The position numbers and the translations under genes were made by a program. A DNA stretch of 64,000 bases, taken from Mesotaenium endlicherianum (taxonomy: Eukaryota > Streptophyta > Zygnematophyceae > Zygnematales > Mesotaeniaceae). The notes below the pieces were generated by a model. That model was not told the DNA's origin. It worked only from the letters and a program-made list of their open reading frames with translations, and searched no databases. Of the stretch, positions 35,096-48,345 are shown in pieces (within the stretch, counting starts at the first letter, position 1; every line of letters begins with the position of its first letter). Where the stretch lies: NCBI GenBank assembly GCA_009602735.1, contig WELA01006130.1, positions 743,921-807,920 of the forward strand, given 5' to 3'.

Positions 35096-36290
35096 CTAGT
35101 TGTTGCTATCTTTTAAACGCTTATCATTTCTCTCCACCTTTGGAAGGTGTTTTATAGGACACTGCTCCCTGTAGTGGCCTTTCTCTCGGCAATGGTAGCA
35201 AGTCGAGTTTGCTGAGGCTGGTTTCGGCTTAGTCCTACTACCACCTCTTCTAAAGCCTCCTTGAGAGTACCCATCTCTACCTCTAGATTGCATTGCATTG
35301 TACTCATACACAGAGTACTCTTGCTCATCCATCGATCATCCTCAGCCTGGTCTCTTTCAATTGCATTGTAGGAACCATGTGGCAGTTTGACAATCTTAGC
35401 CCCCAAAGCGTTACTTTGGCGCTTATGATTGAACTGCTGCTAATCCCCAGTATAAATATCTCGGATCAAGTCAGCCAGCTTCTCATACTTCTTGTCAGCG
35501 AAATGACTCGAAACCTCAGATTTCAAGCCAAAAAGGAAATATGCAATTGTATACAATTTTGGCAACGCAGGCTGTTTCATCATATTTTCCTGGAACTTCT
35601 GTGCATACTCAGCAACTGAAGTGGTTTGCTTCAGTGACAAGGAAATCATTGGATAGATAGCTGTCTCCATCTGATTGATGACATCGAACTTCTCATGCAA
35701 CTCCTCAACGAACTCTTTCCATGTAGGGTCACCGACTTGTGTAGCCTTACGCTCTCCTTTGTGAAGAGCCACTAGTTTGCTGCGCTGCCTTTTAGCAGAG
35801 CACCGGTGTGTCTGATCTTTCAAAATCTTACATGTCTGGATAATTTCCCAGCCACTGCTCCACGTCACTGAGAAACTATATCAGGTAGTACTTTTTGTTT
35901 CCCTCAGGCTTATAGTCCTGAGGTGGCTTTGGCTTGGGCCTCCTAGGCCCCCTGCCACCACCAGTAGTGTGAGACCCCAGTTGGTCTTTCTCACGCAACA
36001 ATGCCATCATAATCCTCTTGTCATCCTCTTGGGATTGATACATCATTGTCATATGAGACTGCATTTGAACAAACAATACACCCAAATCAACATTATGAGG
36101 TTGCAATCTAGCCATAGCAACTGCGGCAGCATTCAATCGCTCAGCAGCAACTTCGACATTTTCTCTTGCTGCTGTATGAGCAATTCCTGCTTTGCCTAAC
36201 TGTCTGGGTGAGAATCTCCCCATTCTCATGATCCTGACCGTCCATATCTTGAGAGTTGCTAGTCTAAGACCGTGTCCACACTAAACAAAG
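35096..36290 (-). pseudogene. B4 gag remnant
   Basis: Pieces match family B gag: the capsid region (35440-35868, with [16 protein letters not shown]-like sequence) and the CCHC knuckle ([14 protein letters not shown], near 35180). Several breaks. Confidence 0.8.
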
Positions 36291-36318
36291 AAAATCGTCA
36301 CACCAGCTTTGACACCAC

Positions 36319-37034
36319 TAAAATGAATTAGACTTACCAATAGGGGATTAATAGTTAATAAAATATATTTTACATCAACAAGTAATTTTCATTGTGTTAT
36401 CTAATTACCTAGTAATCAACAAGAGACTCAACGACTAGCATTTCAATAATCATAAATTAAATGCAAGCAAACGAACATCGGTCATGCAATTAGTAAACTC
36501 ATACATAAGCAACGCTAGAAGACAATTTGTGTCAATCGCTTCTCGCCTTGGATCAGTCTTACAGTAAGCGGTACAAGAGAGTTGGCATCGTTTCCAAATG
36601 TCAACCTCAAGGGCATGACCTAATCTATGTACTTAGGATGAGCTCACTGTTCAACGCCAAGTGCGATGGCACCGCCTACACGGAAGTTAACCACGGTAGT
36701 AGGACCTCGGTTAACAAAATCCACAGCCATCTCCCACCATCCCAAATCGCCATCCACCCAAGGGTGTCCTCTGGCCATTCATCTAGCATATCATACTTAG
36801 ATGCATATCTAGGCAGCTCCCTGATATCGAGTACGGCAGTCAGGTGACTGTAAAAGTGTGTGTCAGCAAGCTGACCTATAGTAGACTTCAGCCTGCTGCC
36901 ATCGGCTGTGTCATTACACCAACTATTACTAAAAGCCAAGCAAACTTAATACAAACTAAAGTTCAGCTGACGGAACTTCATTAACTATTATATTTAAATG
37001 AATGTTGTATCAAACAACATACTAATTCATTACA
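36319..37034 (-). repeat. 5' LTR of B4
   Basis: A diverged B LTR of 716 bases; the outer end reads ATTCATTACA on the plus strand. Family D sequence begins directly after it. Confidence 0.85.
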
Positions 37035-38249
37035 CCCCATCTTGATGGTTGCTTGAGCAAATGGAGCCACTCTTGGCACAATTTCAATGCAAAGGTAATT
37101 GAATATGGCATTGGTAACAGCTCTTGCTGGCTGACACCCAAGTTGCTCACTGTTTCCAACTGAGTCATCCTCCCCGGTTGCCACATCAGTGGTCGGGGCA
37201 TATTTATCGACGTGTAAGCGTGAGCCTCGCTTTGCAGGGTATTGTTAATGTACCTTGGATGAGTCGTTGAGGCATAACAATCCACTATTTCAAGGATTGC
37301 TTCACTGTTGCACACCATCTTCACATGCATCTCCTTTGTTGGCTGTATCGTCTGCTGCGAAGTCACCTTCTGCTTTCGCAGATCGATAATCATACTTAGG
37401 GGAATCAGAGCTTCGGTCCCCAAGAGAATATCATAATTCTCAATCTCTGCGATTGTGCATTCTATCAACATTGATACCTCTCCAGGTTTCCCTGAGTTCA
37501 ATGGGATTGTGGTAGGCTTACGAGTGAGACCGCAAGATTTAGTAACCTGCCCCGATACAATTCTCAACGGGAAAGGGTTTCTTTTCAAATACCTTGCAGT
37601 CAATCCCATGGCTTTCACAACCCTTTTTCCCAAGATGACGGGCTGTGCTCCCGTATCCAGGTTGATGTTGGAGACCACCTAGTCATTGAAATTCATAGCA
37701 CCGTCCTTGTTAATTCCGCACTTTTACAATGTTGAAATTGGTCAAAAGTGAGGCACTGTCTGCACCCTCCTCAGCTATGTCCAGCCGTTTCTTGGCTCTT
37801 TCTTACGTGAAAGGGTAAGTGAGATTGAGATCGGCAAGCGAGATTATCTTGGCATGCTGAATCCGGCTCTCCACTAGTGCCTTCAGCTTCTCTTGCAAAA
37901 AGCTGAATGTCTTGCGCATTTCAGGCCTGGGTTGGCGTAGCTGAGCAATTTCATCCTCATCCAGAGTGATCCAAAAAGTCCGAGGAAGCTTTTCAGCATT
38001 CGTTGGCACCAGACGGTCACAATCTACTCGCTCGCTGGCAATCGCTGCTGTAGTCTTCTCACGTACTAACTTTGCGCCCTTGCTTGGTAATATCAGCATC
38101 ATAGTAAACATTTGGCGTGGTTAGCTTTGTGAATTGAGCTTTCGGCTCAGTGATCTTAGCCCTCATAACCTCATACTTTTGGCTACCTTTTTGGCAACAA
38201 GAGTCATCTGTCTCTTTCTTTTTACCCTTATCTGCCTCTTGCGTGGTAG
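37035..38249 (-). pseudogene. Family D fragment, end of gag and retropepsin
   Basis: The minus strand encodes a retropepsin-like stretch (LDTGAQPVIL, with DILLGTEALIPLSMIIDL downstream) within 37022-37678, preceded by a charged region (37803-38250). The fragment is bounded by the B4 LTR on one side and B5 on the other. It continues beyond B5 at 47251. Reverse transcriptase is not seen. The retropepsin resembles that of family A (FDTSAQPVLI), so D may be a relative of A. Confidence 0.65.
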
Positions 38250-38969
38250 TGTAATGAATTAGTAGATTGGTAGTTATGACATTCATTTAAATATGATAGT
38301 TAATTAAGTTCATCCTGATGAACTTTAGTTAATATTTAGTCTGTTGGACTTTGTAAAATTATCAGTTTAATGACTCAGCCGGGAGCAACAGGCTGAAGTT
38401 AACTTAGGTTAGCTTGCTGACACATTCTTTCACAGCCAGCTGACTTCCGTACTCGGTAGCAGCGAACTGCCTAGATATGCATCTAAGTGTGATATGCTAG
38501 ATGAATGGCCAAATGACATTCTTAGGATGGATGGCAATTCGGGATGATGAGAGATGGTGGTGGATTTGGTTAACCGAGGTCCTACCAACGTGGTTAACTC
38601 TCGGGTAGGCGGTGCCATCGCACTTGCCGTTGAACAGTAAAACTCATTCTATGTACATATGCTAGATATTGCTCTCAAGTTCGGCATTCAAAAACGAGGC
38701 CAACTCTCTTGTACAACTTACTGAGAGATATCTGAATCCAAGGCGAGAAGCCATTGATATGCACTGTATTCTAGCCTTGCTTATTTATGAGTTTATTGAT
38801 TGCATTATTGATGCTAGTTTACTTGCATTTGACTTGCGAGTATTATCCACTGCTAGTGTGTTGCCTTTTGCTGTTTAATCAATTGACAGAAAATACCATA
38901 AAGATTACTTGCTGATATAAAGATCTTCATTGATTGTTAATCGCTTATTTGGTAAGTCGATTCATTTCT
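38250..38969 (+). repeat. 5' LTR of B5
   Basis: It runs from TGTAATGAATTAG to CATTTCT and is diverged from the 3' LTR at 46527-47245. Confidence 0.9.
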
Positions 38970-39009
38970 GTGGTATTGGAGCCGTTATCACAATTTTCTT
39001 TATATGGCA

Positions 39010-40482
39010 AGAACAAGGTCTCAAATTAGCAACTCTTGAGACATGGAGAACCAGGATAACAAGAATGTCGGAAACCAGGTTGAAAGCCATGTAGCGGGAA
39101 GCCGTACCTATTCTGAAGCAGTGACGGATACTGCAGCTAGAGAGGCTGCAGATGAGGCAGCTGTTATTGCCGCAGTCGCAACACAGCAGGCTGAGGAGAA
39201 GAGACTTAGATTAGGAGTCGAACGATTAGCAAAAGCTGCTAAAGATACAGAAAGAAGGGAAGGACAGCCAGCGGACGAGCGCACTATTGAAAATTTTATG
39301 GCAGCAAGGGCCAATGTTCTAAACCCACCTCCTGTTGTACAGCTCAATGTGCCTCTAGGTCAAACTTGTGACCGGCTGAGTGCGGTAGGAATTGCTGCTG
39401 CAAGAGCGAGAGGGACTGTTGAGGACACTACTCAACGAGTGGATGCCAGCGCTACTGCTGCATTTGCTAGCCTCCCACCTTAGAGTGTAGATTTGGGAGC
39501 ATTATTTGTGCAAAAACAATTGCAAATGGCGAGCAAGTATCAGTCCCAACAGGAGGACAAAAGAATCATAATGTCTTTGTTGCATGACAGAGACCAACTG
39601 GATTCTTAAACCATTGGTGGTGGTGGCAGAGGGCCTAGTAAGCCTAAGCCATAACCTCTCCAGGACTATGATCTTGAGAGAAACAAAAAGTATTACCTTA
39701 TCAAGTTTCTCGCGGATGTTGAGCAGTGGCTGGAGAATTACCCAGAGCTGCACGATTACGAGAAGGTCAGGCACACTGGTGCTCTACTGAAAGGCAGTGC
39801 AGCACACTGGTGGCTGTATTGGAAAAGAGAGCGTAAGGCTCAGCAACTCGGTGACCCTACTTGGGTAGAGTTTGTCGAAAAACTGCTTAAGAAGTTTGAT
39901 GTCATCAATCAGCAAGAGAAAGCTATCTATGCAATGATCTCCTTAACCATGAAGCAGACCACTTCAGCTGTTGAGTTTGGTCAAAAGTTCTAGGAGAACA
40001 TGATGAAGCAGCCAGACTTGCTAGAGCGGTATAGGATAGCATACTTCAGGTATGGCTACAAATCCAAAGTCTCTGGTCATTTTGCTGAAAAGAAGTATGA
40101 GAAACTGGCTGACTTGATCCAGGATGCTAACGCCTGGGATCAGCAGCAGTTCAATCACAAGCGCCAGAGTAACGCTTTGGTGTCTAAGATTGTCGAAAAG
40201 CCCCACGGTTCCTACAATGCAGTTGAAGGAGACCAGGCTGAGGATAATCAGGGTGATGAATATGAGTATGAGTATAATGCTATTCAGTCTAGAGGTAGAG
40301 GTGGTCCCTCTCGAGGTAGCTATGGAAGGGGTGGTGGTAGGACTAAGCCGAGACCAGCCTCAGCAAAATCTACTTGCTACCATTGTCAGCAGAAAGGCCA
40401 CTACAGAGAACAGTGTCCGGTCAAGCACCTGCCCAAGGTCGAGAGAAAAGACCAGCCTTTAAAAGACAACAACAGTCAGTAA
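39010..40482 (+). pseudogene. B5 gag, broken
   Basis: Matches B2/B3 gag over its full length. The C-terminal part (40000-40482) keeps the Gly/Arg-rich stretch and CCHC zinc knuckle and is strikingly close to B2/B3, closer than the surrounding sequence. Confidence 0.9.
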
Positions 40483-40499
40483 TGCAGTCTCCTGATTGT

Positions 40500-43400
40500 G
40501 AGGATGCTAGAGATAGTGAGTCGTCACTAGCTGCCCTCGTAGCAGGTATTAAGGGTCTTGCTGAACAGGATTCACTATGCATGCCTGACAACCAGATATC
40601 AGCAATATAGACCTCCGGAGAGCACACTCTGGATGATCTTGTTCCACCTGATGTCCAACATTTTTTTGCTAAGTTAGGAGAACAATGCGAAAGTCAGGAA
40701 AAGACAATCTCCCGTATTCTACTGCATTGCATGATTGCAGGTAGGAAGGTGAGGGTATTTGTTGACGGAGGGGCGTCACATACTTTCATTCATAAGGACT
40801 TAGTTAAGCGGCTAAGGTTGCCTACTGTCACCCAAGAGAATAGGAAAATATTCCTTGGAGATGCCTCAAGTATCCCGGGAGGAATTATAACCAAGCCTAT
40901 TGAGGTCTAGTCAGGTTCTGGCATTGCAGTTCTAACTGAAACGCTTACATTTGAGGTACTCAACATTGGCTTCTATGATCTCGTGCTAGGCAAGTCCTGG
41001 CTTAATAGACATCAAGCAGAAGTGTGTTGGTGCAGAGGTACAGTTAAAGTGAGAGGAGCCAGTGATGGGCAGACTAACTTGGCACCCACCAGTGCTCATC
41101 CTCTTGTCCTGTATGGATGGCAAATGAAGGAAAAGAAGAGGCTTCTAGGAGGATGCAAACTGCTGATTGCAATGGAGTTCATCGACAGTTGGAACCAAAA
41201 GGAAGACAGAATGTTTTGTCTGCTGCTAAGAGAGGTACCTCCTCAACCTGAAAAAATGTATGAGAAAAAGGTAAGCCCTCCGGAGCACCCTACTGCTGCA
41301 AAAATTGTTGCTCAGTACATTAATATGCCTCCAGGACTACCCTCCAAGAGGGAAGTAGATCAGAGAATTGATTTATTACGTGGGAGTCAGCCACCTTGGC
41401 AACGCACTTATGGCTTGTCTTATGTGGACAGCGAAGAGTTGAAAATACAAATTGCAGAGCTAGAGGAAAATGGTTATATTTTCCAAAGTAGATCACCTTA
41501 TGGCGCACCCATTCTATTTGTTAAGAAAAAGGACGGAAGTATGCGGATGTGTGTTGATTACAGAGCTCTTAATAGAATGACAGTAAGAAACAAGTATGCT
41601 TTACCCAGAATCGAAGACTTGCTCAATACGTTGTCCAGTGCTAACATGTTCAGTAAGATAGATCTTAAAAGTGAGTATCATCGAATCAGAATTGTTGAGG
41701 GGGACAAACACAAGATTGCTTTTTGCACACATTATGGACACTCTGAATTTAATGTGATGCCATTTGGACTGAATAATGGCCCTGCAACCTTCATGGGTGC
41801 TATTTACAACATTTTCAAACCTTACTTGGAGAAGTTTGTGCAAGTCTTCTTGGATGATATTCTAATCTTCTCTAAAGACGAAGCTCAGCATGTTGAGCAC
41901 ATAAAGACAGTCATGGACACTCTGAGAAAGAACCAGTTATATGCTAAAATGAGCAAGTGTGATTTCTTTAAGGAAAGTAATGAATTCTTAGACCACGTTG
42001 TCAGTAAAGAAGGCATCTATGTCGATCCTAAGGAAGTCCAGACCATAAGGGACTGGCCAGTATCATAGTCTGTCTCCAAAGTTAGATCCTTCCTTGGGTT
42101 GGCTAACTACTATAGGAGGTTTATTGAGATTTATTATACGAAGGCCAGTAAACTTACTAACCTCACTAAGAAAGACATAGAGTATGTGTGGGGGGAAGAG
42201 CAGCAGGCTGCCTTCAAGACCCTTAAAGATGCTCTCTGTTCTGCTCCAGTCTTAGCCGTGTATGACCCCAGCAAACCTGTGCAGGTGGTTACTGATGCTT
42301 CTGACTTTGCCATGGGTGCTATTTTGTTTAGCCTGCTGACAAAACCACAAAGGATGGTAAGGTACGGCAGGAGTGGCACCCTGTGGTGTATGAGTCTATG
42401 AAATTCAACCCAGCTGAAATTAACAATTCTGTGCATGATAAAGAGCTGCTTGCTATCATTCATGTGCTCAAACAGTGGAGAGCATACTTACATGGTTAAG
42501 CTTTAAAGGTGATTACTGATCATCTAGCTCTAACTCACTTTCAAAAGAAGTCCAAGCTGTCAAGAAGGGAGAACCGCTGGAGCCAGATACTGGAGCAGTT
42601 CCAACTCCAAATTGACTACAAACCAGGGAAGTTGAATCCCGCTGATGCACTCTCTAAACGACCTGACTTGCGACAAGGAACTTTAGTCAGCATGTTGTGA
42701 ATAAAGTCCTTCGTGCACTCACTTCACTAAAAGTGAAAGAGTCCTTCCTCGAACAACTTAGGAAAGCCTACTTTTTTGACCCAACATTTGAGCCCAGCCC
42801 CACTGATGGTGTATGTCCTGCTATTGCACCTGGGTATCGGCTGAAGGGAGGGATCTGGTGGACTGAAACCACTTCATGCAAGCTGAAGCTGGTCATTCCT
42901 AATAACTTGGAAATGAGGTCCCTCTTACTGTGTCAAGCACATGACAATTTACTGGGTGGGCATTTGGGGCACGCTAAAACTGTTGGCAAACTGGCAAAAC
43001 ATTATCATTGGGATGGGTTGCCTTGGGAGATCTTGAAGTATGTTAAGTATTCTGATCAGTGTCAAAAGAATAAGTATAGGCACACACCACCCGGGGGACT
43101 ATTACAACCACTACCCATCTCAGCTGAACGCTGGGAAACAATATCCATAGACTGGGTGGTAACACTACCAAGAACTGCCAATGGGCATGACTTTATAGTG
43201 GTAGTAGTGGATAAACTCACAAAAATGGTCATTTCAATCCCCACAACTGTCAAAGTAACGGCACTCAAAACTGCAAGACAGTTCTACAATCATACAGTAT
43301 GCCAACATGGGCTACCTTCCAATATTATCTCAGACAGAGACTAAAAATTTACCTCTAACTTTTGGTGAGCTTTAATGGGGTTGATGGGAGTCAAACAGCT

Positions 43401-44240
43401 GCTCAGCACAGCGAACCACCCTCAAACTGATGGGCAGACTGAGAGAACTAACCAAGTTCTACAAGAGGTGCTGAGAGCATACACTATCAAAAACAAGATT
43501 GGGATGATCTGTTGCCGCATATTCACTTTGCGGTTAACAGTGCGGTGCACGCGTCAACGGGAAGGACTCCTTATGAACTCAGTCTGGGTAGTGTCCCTAA
43601 GTCTCCTTTAGATGTGCTAGGGGAGTCTTTAACTCACCCTGAGGGGATTGACAATCCGGTGTCTCTCCAATTAACTCAAAAAATTTCTGACACGCTGTCA
43701 AAATTCCAAAACAATCTGCACAAAGTCCAGGAAAATCAACAAAGATACGCTAATCAACACCGTTGGGAGCTGACATCTTCAAAGGGGGATTTGGCAAACT
43801 GCATTCTCAACACCTGTACCTGCCTGGTGTAGTCAAGAAAAAGCTTGGTCCGATCTGGGATCGATCCTTATTCGGTCGTGCGCCGTGTCGGTCAGAATGC
43901 TTACAAACCGAACATGTCAGCAGAATACAAGGGTCACCCGGTCTTTAATGTCTCCTTCCTGGAACCGTACGTCAAAGGTGACACATTATTCACAGGTCGG
44001 TTACCTGTCCAACCGGGACCAATCCCTGCTGTAAGTGATGGTGACCCTGAGGAATATGAGGTCAAGGACATTTTAGACGCTTGCTCTGTGCGTCGATCAT
44101 CTAAATATGTCATGGAGTACCTGGTAAGATGGAAGGGTTACGATGCCTCTGGGGATACATGGGAATATAAGGACCATTTGACCAATGCCAAAGGGGCGTT
44201 GAAACGGTTCCACCTTCGGGCGGCTGGGGCACCTCCCTAA
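40500..44240 (+). pseudogene. B5 pol, broken
   Basis: The order of retropepsin, reverse transcriptase ([10 protein letters not shown] near 41850), RNase H (near 42290), integrase zinc domain and core, and chromodomain (43990-44190) follows B2 pol. Several breaks. Confidence 0.9.
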
Positions 44241-44621
44241 CTGTCATTTCAGTTGACATGGGAAGGCAACAAGAGTTCTTGTCTCCATTTAAATTGGAGA
44301 GGAAATGTGCGAGTAAATGACAATTAGTGTGCGAAAAAGGGACAGTTATTGACAGTACAATGTCAGCATAGTGACAGATGTGATAGCCAGGTCCACATTA
44401 AGCGGGGAACTTGCACACCAACGCATCACTTAACTCACCCTGCACACAACATTCATCCGTTTGTTTTTTAGCGCAACGCAGCTAGCCATTAACTCCTAGT
44501 AACCATCCTGTAAGGTAAGCAAGAACAACCTACCATAATAATACAAACTTACTTCTCTGTCTGCAACTACTGTGACAAAGATCGCGAGCCTACTAACTTG
44601 TGCCCTGGTTACATGTGCAGG

Positions 44622-46328
44622 ATGGCTCCCACCACACAAAACAAAGACAGAAAGCGCAAGGCATAAGAAGCCAGGAGGACAATGGAGCAATACCAAAAAG
44701 AGCTGGTGGCAACGTCCCTCACCAGGAGAGAACAAGAAAGGGTCCGCAGACAACAAGAGGCGGTAGAGGAAGCACAGAGGAAGAAGGAGCAGAAGGCAGA
44801 AAGCCTCAGGAAAGCAGAGGAGGAGAGACGGAAGAAAAAACAAGAAGAAGCGACGGCAGCAGAGGAGGAGAGAAGGAAGAAGGTCGAAGGTGAGTAGCAG
44901 AAGAGCCTGGCCACTTACATATATACTGTGGTGAGTGGCCAAACCTTTGATAAGTTGAAGGTAGCATTACTGGCAGCCCAGGAGATCAACAAGCTGGAAC
45001 AAACAACACTTCTACATAAAGAAGGAGCTGGAGTGCTGGATAGGTCTATTGAGACACACTGGTGTGGTCCTCTACAAAGATTATGCCAAGATGGTGGGCT
45101 ATACAGCAGAGCAAGCTCTGTACCTTGCAGTTGATTTGGAGAACAAGCCAATTCCAGTACCTGAAATAGTGGGAGATTAGAGACTCATTAGGATGGTGAG
45201 CACGCAGCCCGATAGCTTTAAGGATACGGTATTTTACCTGACACTGCTGCCAGCTTACAATGAGGTTGAGCGGAGGACTTGGAAGTACCTGGCTAGGGAA
45301 ACAGGGCAGCAGATGTTCTCTCCCACTGGTTTCCTTGTAAGCTGAAAAAGGTTAAGCATGGGCCACAGTACTACCAGCAGCCCACAGACTGGAGGTGGAT
45401 GACCGTCACTAACAGGAGGCAGGAGTATGACCGGGCCCAACCAGATGACTTCCACTATGGGCTAGACGGCTACCTCATCCCACCACCTCACATTGCCCCT
45501 TGGGACCCCAAGCTGGATGGATGCCTGAGTAATAGGAATGCGGAGACCAGAGAGCACAGGAGGGGGAGAGACTAGTTCTCTAAGGGGAAGCATACCTTTG
45601 TCAAATGGGCGAAGAATGCAAGCCGGATAGATATCAGCAGGTTGAAGGCCAAGCAACCTCCAGCTCGTCCTAAGAAAGGGCGGTCAGTAGATTTTTCCAT
45701 GTCTACCAGTGAGCAGGATGACTTAGTGGACGAGACCCCTACCCTCTCAGAGGAGGAAGATGAGGAGGATGAGGAAGAAGAACAAGGCAAAGGAGAAGCA
45801 TCAGGAGCTGGTACTCAGGAGACCCATGGGCAAGCAGGAGCAGGGATACCTAGGGAGCCAAGATCAGGTGTATGGAACGTGATCCTTGTCATGGAGGCAA
45901 GAGGATCCCGCACTCGTTCCCCCAGCCCACCTGCCCAAGCAAGGGAAGAAGCTGATTTGACTGTTCTTGGCAGCAGAGAAAGGTAGAAATCCCCAGAGGA
46001 CAGGGGTACCAGAAGAACAACACGCGGAGTGGCCAGAGGTATGCCGGCCTCCCCCTTTGTTCAGGGACATGTGCCTCTTGCCAATGTATTTCAGCATCCT
46101 ATCGGAATGCCTGTTTATGTGGGTATCAACACCCAGGTGGTTGAAGAGCAGGCTACAATCCTCCATTTTCCTCCAGCCCTAACTTTAGAACAAACAGGGT
46201 TATTTAGAAGGCTAGTTGACAGACCTAGAGGGCTATCCAGGTCTAGGTCTAGATCTCAGTCCCGTGATCTTGAAGCCCCAGGAACAACCCCTAAACATCA
46301 AAACCATCCTCCAATCAAGCCTTGCTAG
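44622..46328 (+). pseudogene. B5 accessory gene (family B ORF3), broken
   Basis: The ATG directly follows TGTGCAG, as in B2 and B3, with TACTAAC upstream (near 44590). It keeps the coiled coil, core, acidic stretch (SEEEDEEDEEEEQ near 45760) and Arg/Ser-rich end (SRSRSRSQS near 46250). Several breaks. Confidence 0.78.
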
Positions 46329-46526
46329 AGGTCTCTCTGTTTGCATCCCACAACGGAAGTGGACTGAGGGTGGAGGTAACAGTTCACTGTCACTAGTGAC
46401 CCCCACAGCTAGGCAACAGTGTTGAAGCAAAAGGCAGACGGTGGGGGGTTAATTCTGTTAGTTTCCTGAACAGATGATTTTACAGTTTGATGTTGTCGAG
46501 GCGACAACAATTTAAGTTGGAGGGTT

Positions 46527-47245
46527 TGTAATGAATCAGTATATTAATAGATATAACATTCATTTAAATATAATAGTTAATTAAGTTCAGCCTGCTGAAC
46601 TTTAGTTAATATTTAGTCTGCTGGACTTTATAAAAAATATCAATTTAATGACTCAGCCGGGAGCAATAGGCTAAAGTCAACTTAGGTCAGCTTGCTGACA
46701 CATTCTTTGACAACCAGCTGACTTCCGTACTCGGTGGTAGCAAACTGCCTCGATATGCATCTAAGTGTAGTATACTACATGAATGACCAGATGACATCCT
46801 TAGGATGGATGGCGATTCGGGATGATGGGAGATGGCGGTGAATTTGGTTAATCGAGGTCCTACCAACGTGGTTAACTCCCGGGTAGGCGGTGCCATCACA
46901 CTTGCCGTTGAACAGTAAACTCATTCTATGTACATATGCTAGGTGTTGCTCTCGAGTTCGGCATTTGGAAACGAGGCCCACTCTCTTGTACAGCTTACTG
47001 AGAGATATCTGAATCCAAGGCGAGAAGCCATTGATATGCACTGTCTTCTGGCCTTGCTTATATATGAGTTTACTGATTGCATTATTGATGCTAGTTTACT
47101 TGCATTTGACTTGCGAGTATTATCCACTGCTAGTGTGTTGTCTTTCGGTGTTTAATCCATTAACAGAAAATACCATAAAGATTACTTGCTGATATAAGAT
47201 CTTCCTTAATTGTTAAATGCCTTTTTGGTTAGTCGATTCATTTCG
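46527..47245 (+). repeat. 3' LTR of B5
   Basis: It starts TGTAATGAATCAG after the purine tract and ends CATTTCG, followed by the GGTAG duplication. Confidence 0.92.
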
Positions 47246-47900
47246 GGTAGTATTAGCCAATGGAGGCTTGAGATCTTAGACCAATACTCATGTTCTGAGT
47301 GTCCTTTCTTGCTGGAATGTTCCCATGTCTATGCCTTTTCAGCAGACAATTGCCTAGCATTCGATTAAAGACAATCTCTCTTCTGATGTCTTGATTTACC
47401 AGAATCGTAACATCTTTCTGCTGTTTTAACAAAGTTGGATTAGCAAACTTATCAAAGACCCGCTCTTCTTTTCAAATTGAAAATTAGAGCTAGAGGCCTT
47501 AGGCAAAAAGGATTCCTCCTTCCTCTCAGGAGCCATAAGCGTCTCGGAAGCCTCTTTGTACCAGACTACTTCTTTGACATTACGTGCTATTTGAGAAATC
47601 TCGTTGATGTCCCAGTCAATTCCGCACTTTGCAGACAAGTGTAGCCTGACTTCTCGACCTGTATTCTTGCTCAAGCACAACAAAAATTTGTCAGGCACAA
47701 TCCTGGGCTCATAGATTTCTGCCTTCTTAGCAACATCTACCAATTTGACTTGACTTCTATCACTGTTTCGTTATTCTGACAAGCAAAACTCACCCAATTT
47801 TTCAAATACGCTTGTACAACCTCTTTTGGCCGAATCGTATGAATTGTAATCCTCCGTTTTGTCATACTTCGTAATACGCATATGACCAAATTTTTTGATT
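47246..47900 (-). pseudogene. Family D fragment, upstream piece (gag-like)
   Basis: After the GGTAG duplication, family D continues on the minus strand; 47426-47743 is an open piece (YEPRIVPDKFLLCLSKNTGR). I do not recognise a domain, but its position upstream of the retropepsin piece makes it likely gag. The right-hand limit is uncertain. Confidence 0.5.
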
Positions 47901-48194
47901 TATTTTTGATTTATAGTCGGTGTATATCATCAACACTGACGTACTTTGGCGTATTCCACGTATTCCAACGTACAAGTTTGACTCTCATGTTTTGCACGCG
48001 CGGCAAATCCATACACGTGTGCGGCGTATCCGAATTTCATAACTAGGAAATGCACAAAATTGTGCACTTTAAGACTGCGATGTTTTAGGGAACGTTCTCT
48101 CAGCAACTTAAAGAAACGACGCAGGCAATGCTTAGGATCAAGCTGATCATCCCCAGCTTCCATATCTTTTCGGCACCCGGCCAATACTTCCGCA
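47901..48194. other. Unassigned stretch between D and A2
   Basis: No gene or repeat partner is recognised. An open frame crosses it on the minus strand but resembles no family and overlaps the repeat at 48195. Confidence 0.4.
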
Positions 48195-48338
48195 TGGTTG
48201 TCGTGCATTACGGGGTCGAGTGCGTCCAATCGGCATGAGCAACAAAAAAGTAGGCAAGCAGGCTTTGCTGCAATGGAAACGAAAATGCAAGTGGCCTTAA
48301 GGCCAGAAAGAAGGTGAACTGTCAAATGGTTTAATTAA
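48195..48338. repeat. Direct repeat (about 140 bases), left copy
   Basis: It matches 49282-49422 (GTCGTGCATTACGGGGTCG to CAAATGGTTTAATT). The pair brackets the 3' LTR of A2. Confidence 0.85.
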
Positions 48339-48345
48339 GGGCGTG

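Larger units (their letters stand above)
33583..37034 (-). mobile_element. Family B copy B4 (5' half only, old)
   Basis: On the minus strand are a 5' LTR (36319-37034), a gag (about 35096-36290), and protease and reverse transcriptase regions (33583-35060). The match stops within reverse transcriptase at about 33583, so RNase H, integrase, accessory gene and 3' LTR are missing. It has many breaks and is strongly diverged from B2 and B3. No target duplication can be tested because one end is gone. Confidence 0.85.
38250..47245 (+). mobile_element. Family B Ty3/Gypsy chromovirus, copy B5 (full length, old, broken)
   Basis: The plus strand has 5' LTR 38250-38969, gag about 39010-40482, pol about 40500-44240, the intron-like unit about 44508-44620, accessory gene 44622-46328, hairpin and polypurine tract about 46492-46524 and 3' LTR 46527-47245. 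GGTAG flanks both ends (38245-38249 and 47246-47250), inside family D. The LTRs differ at about one position in ten in the U3 half by eye, so it is much older than B2 and B3. About ten or more breaks. Confidence 0.92.
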
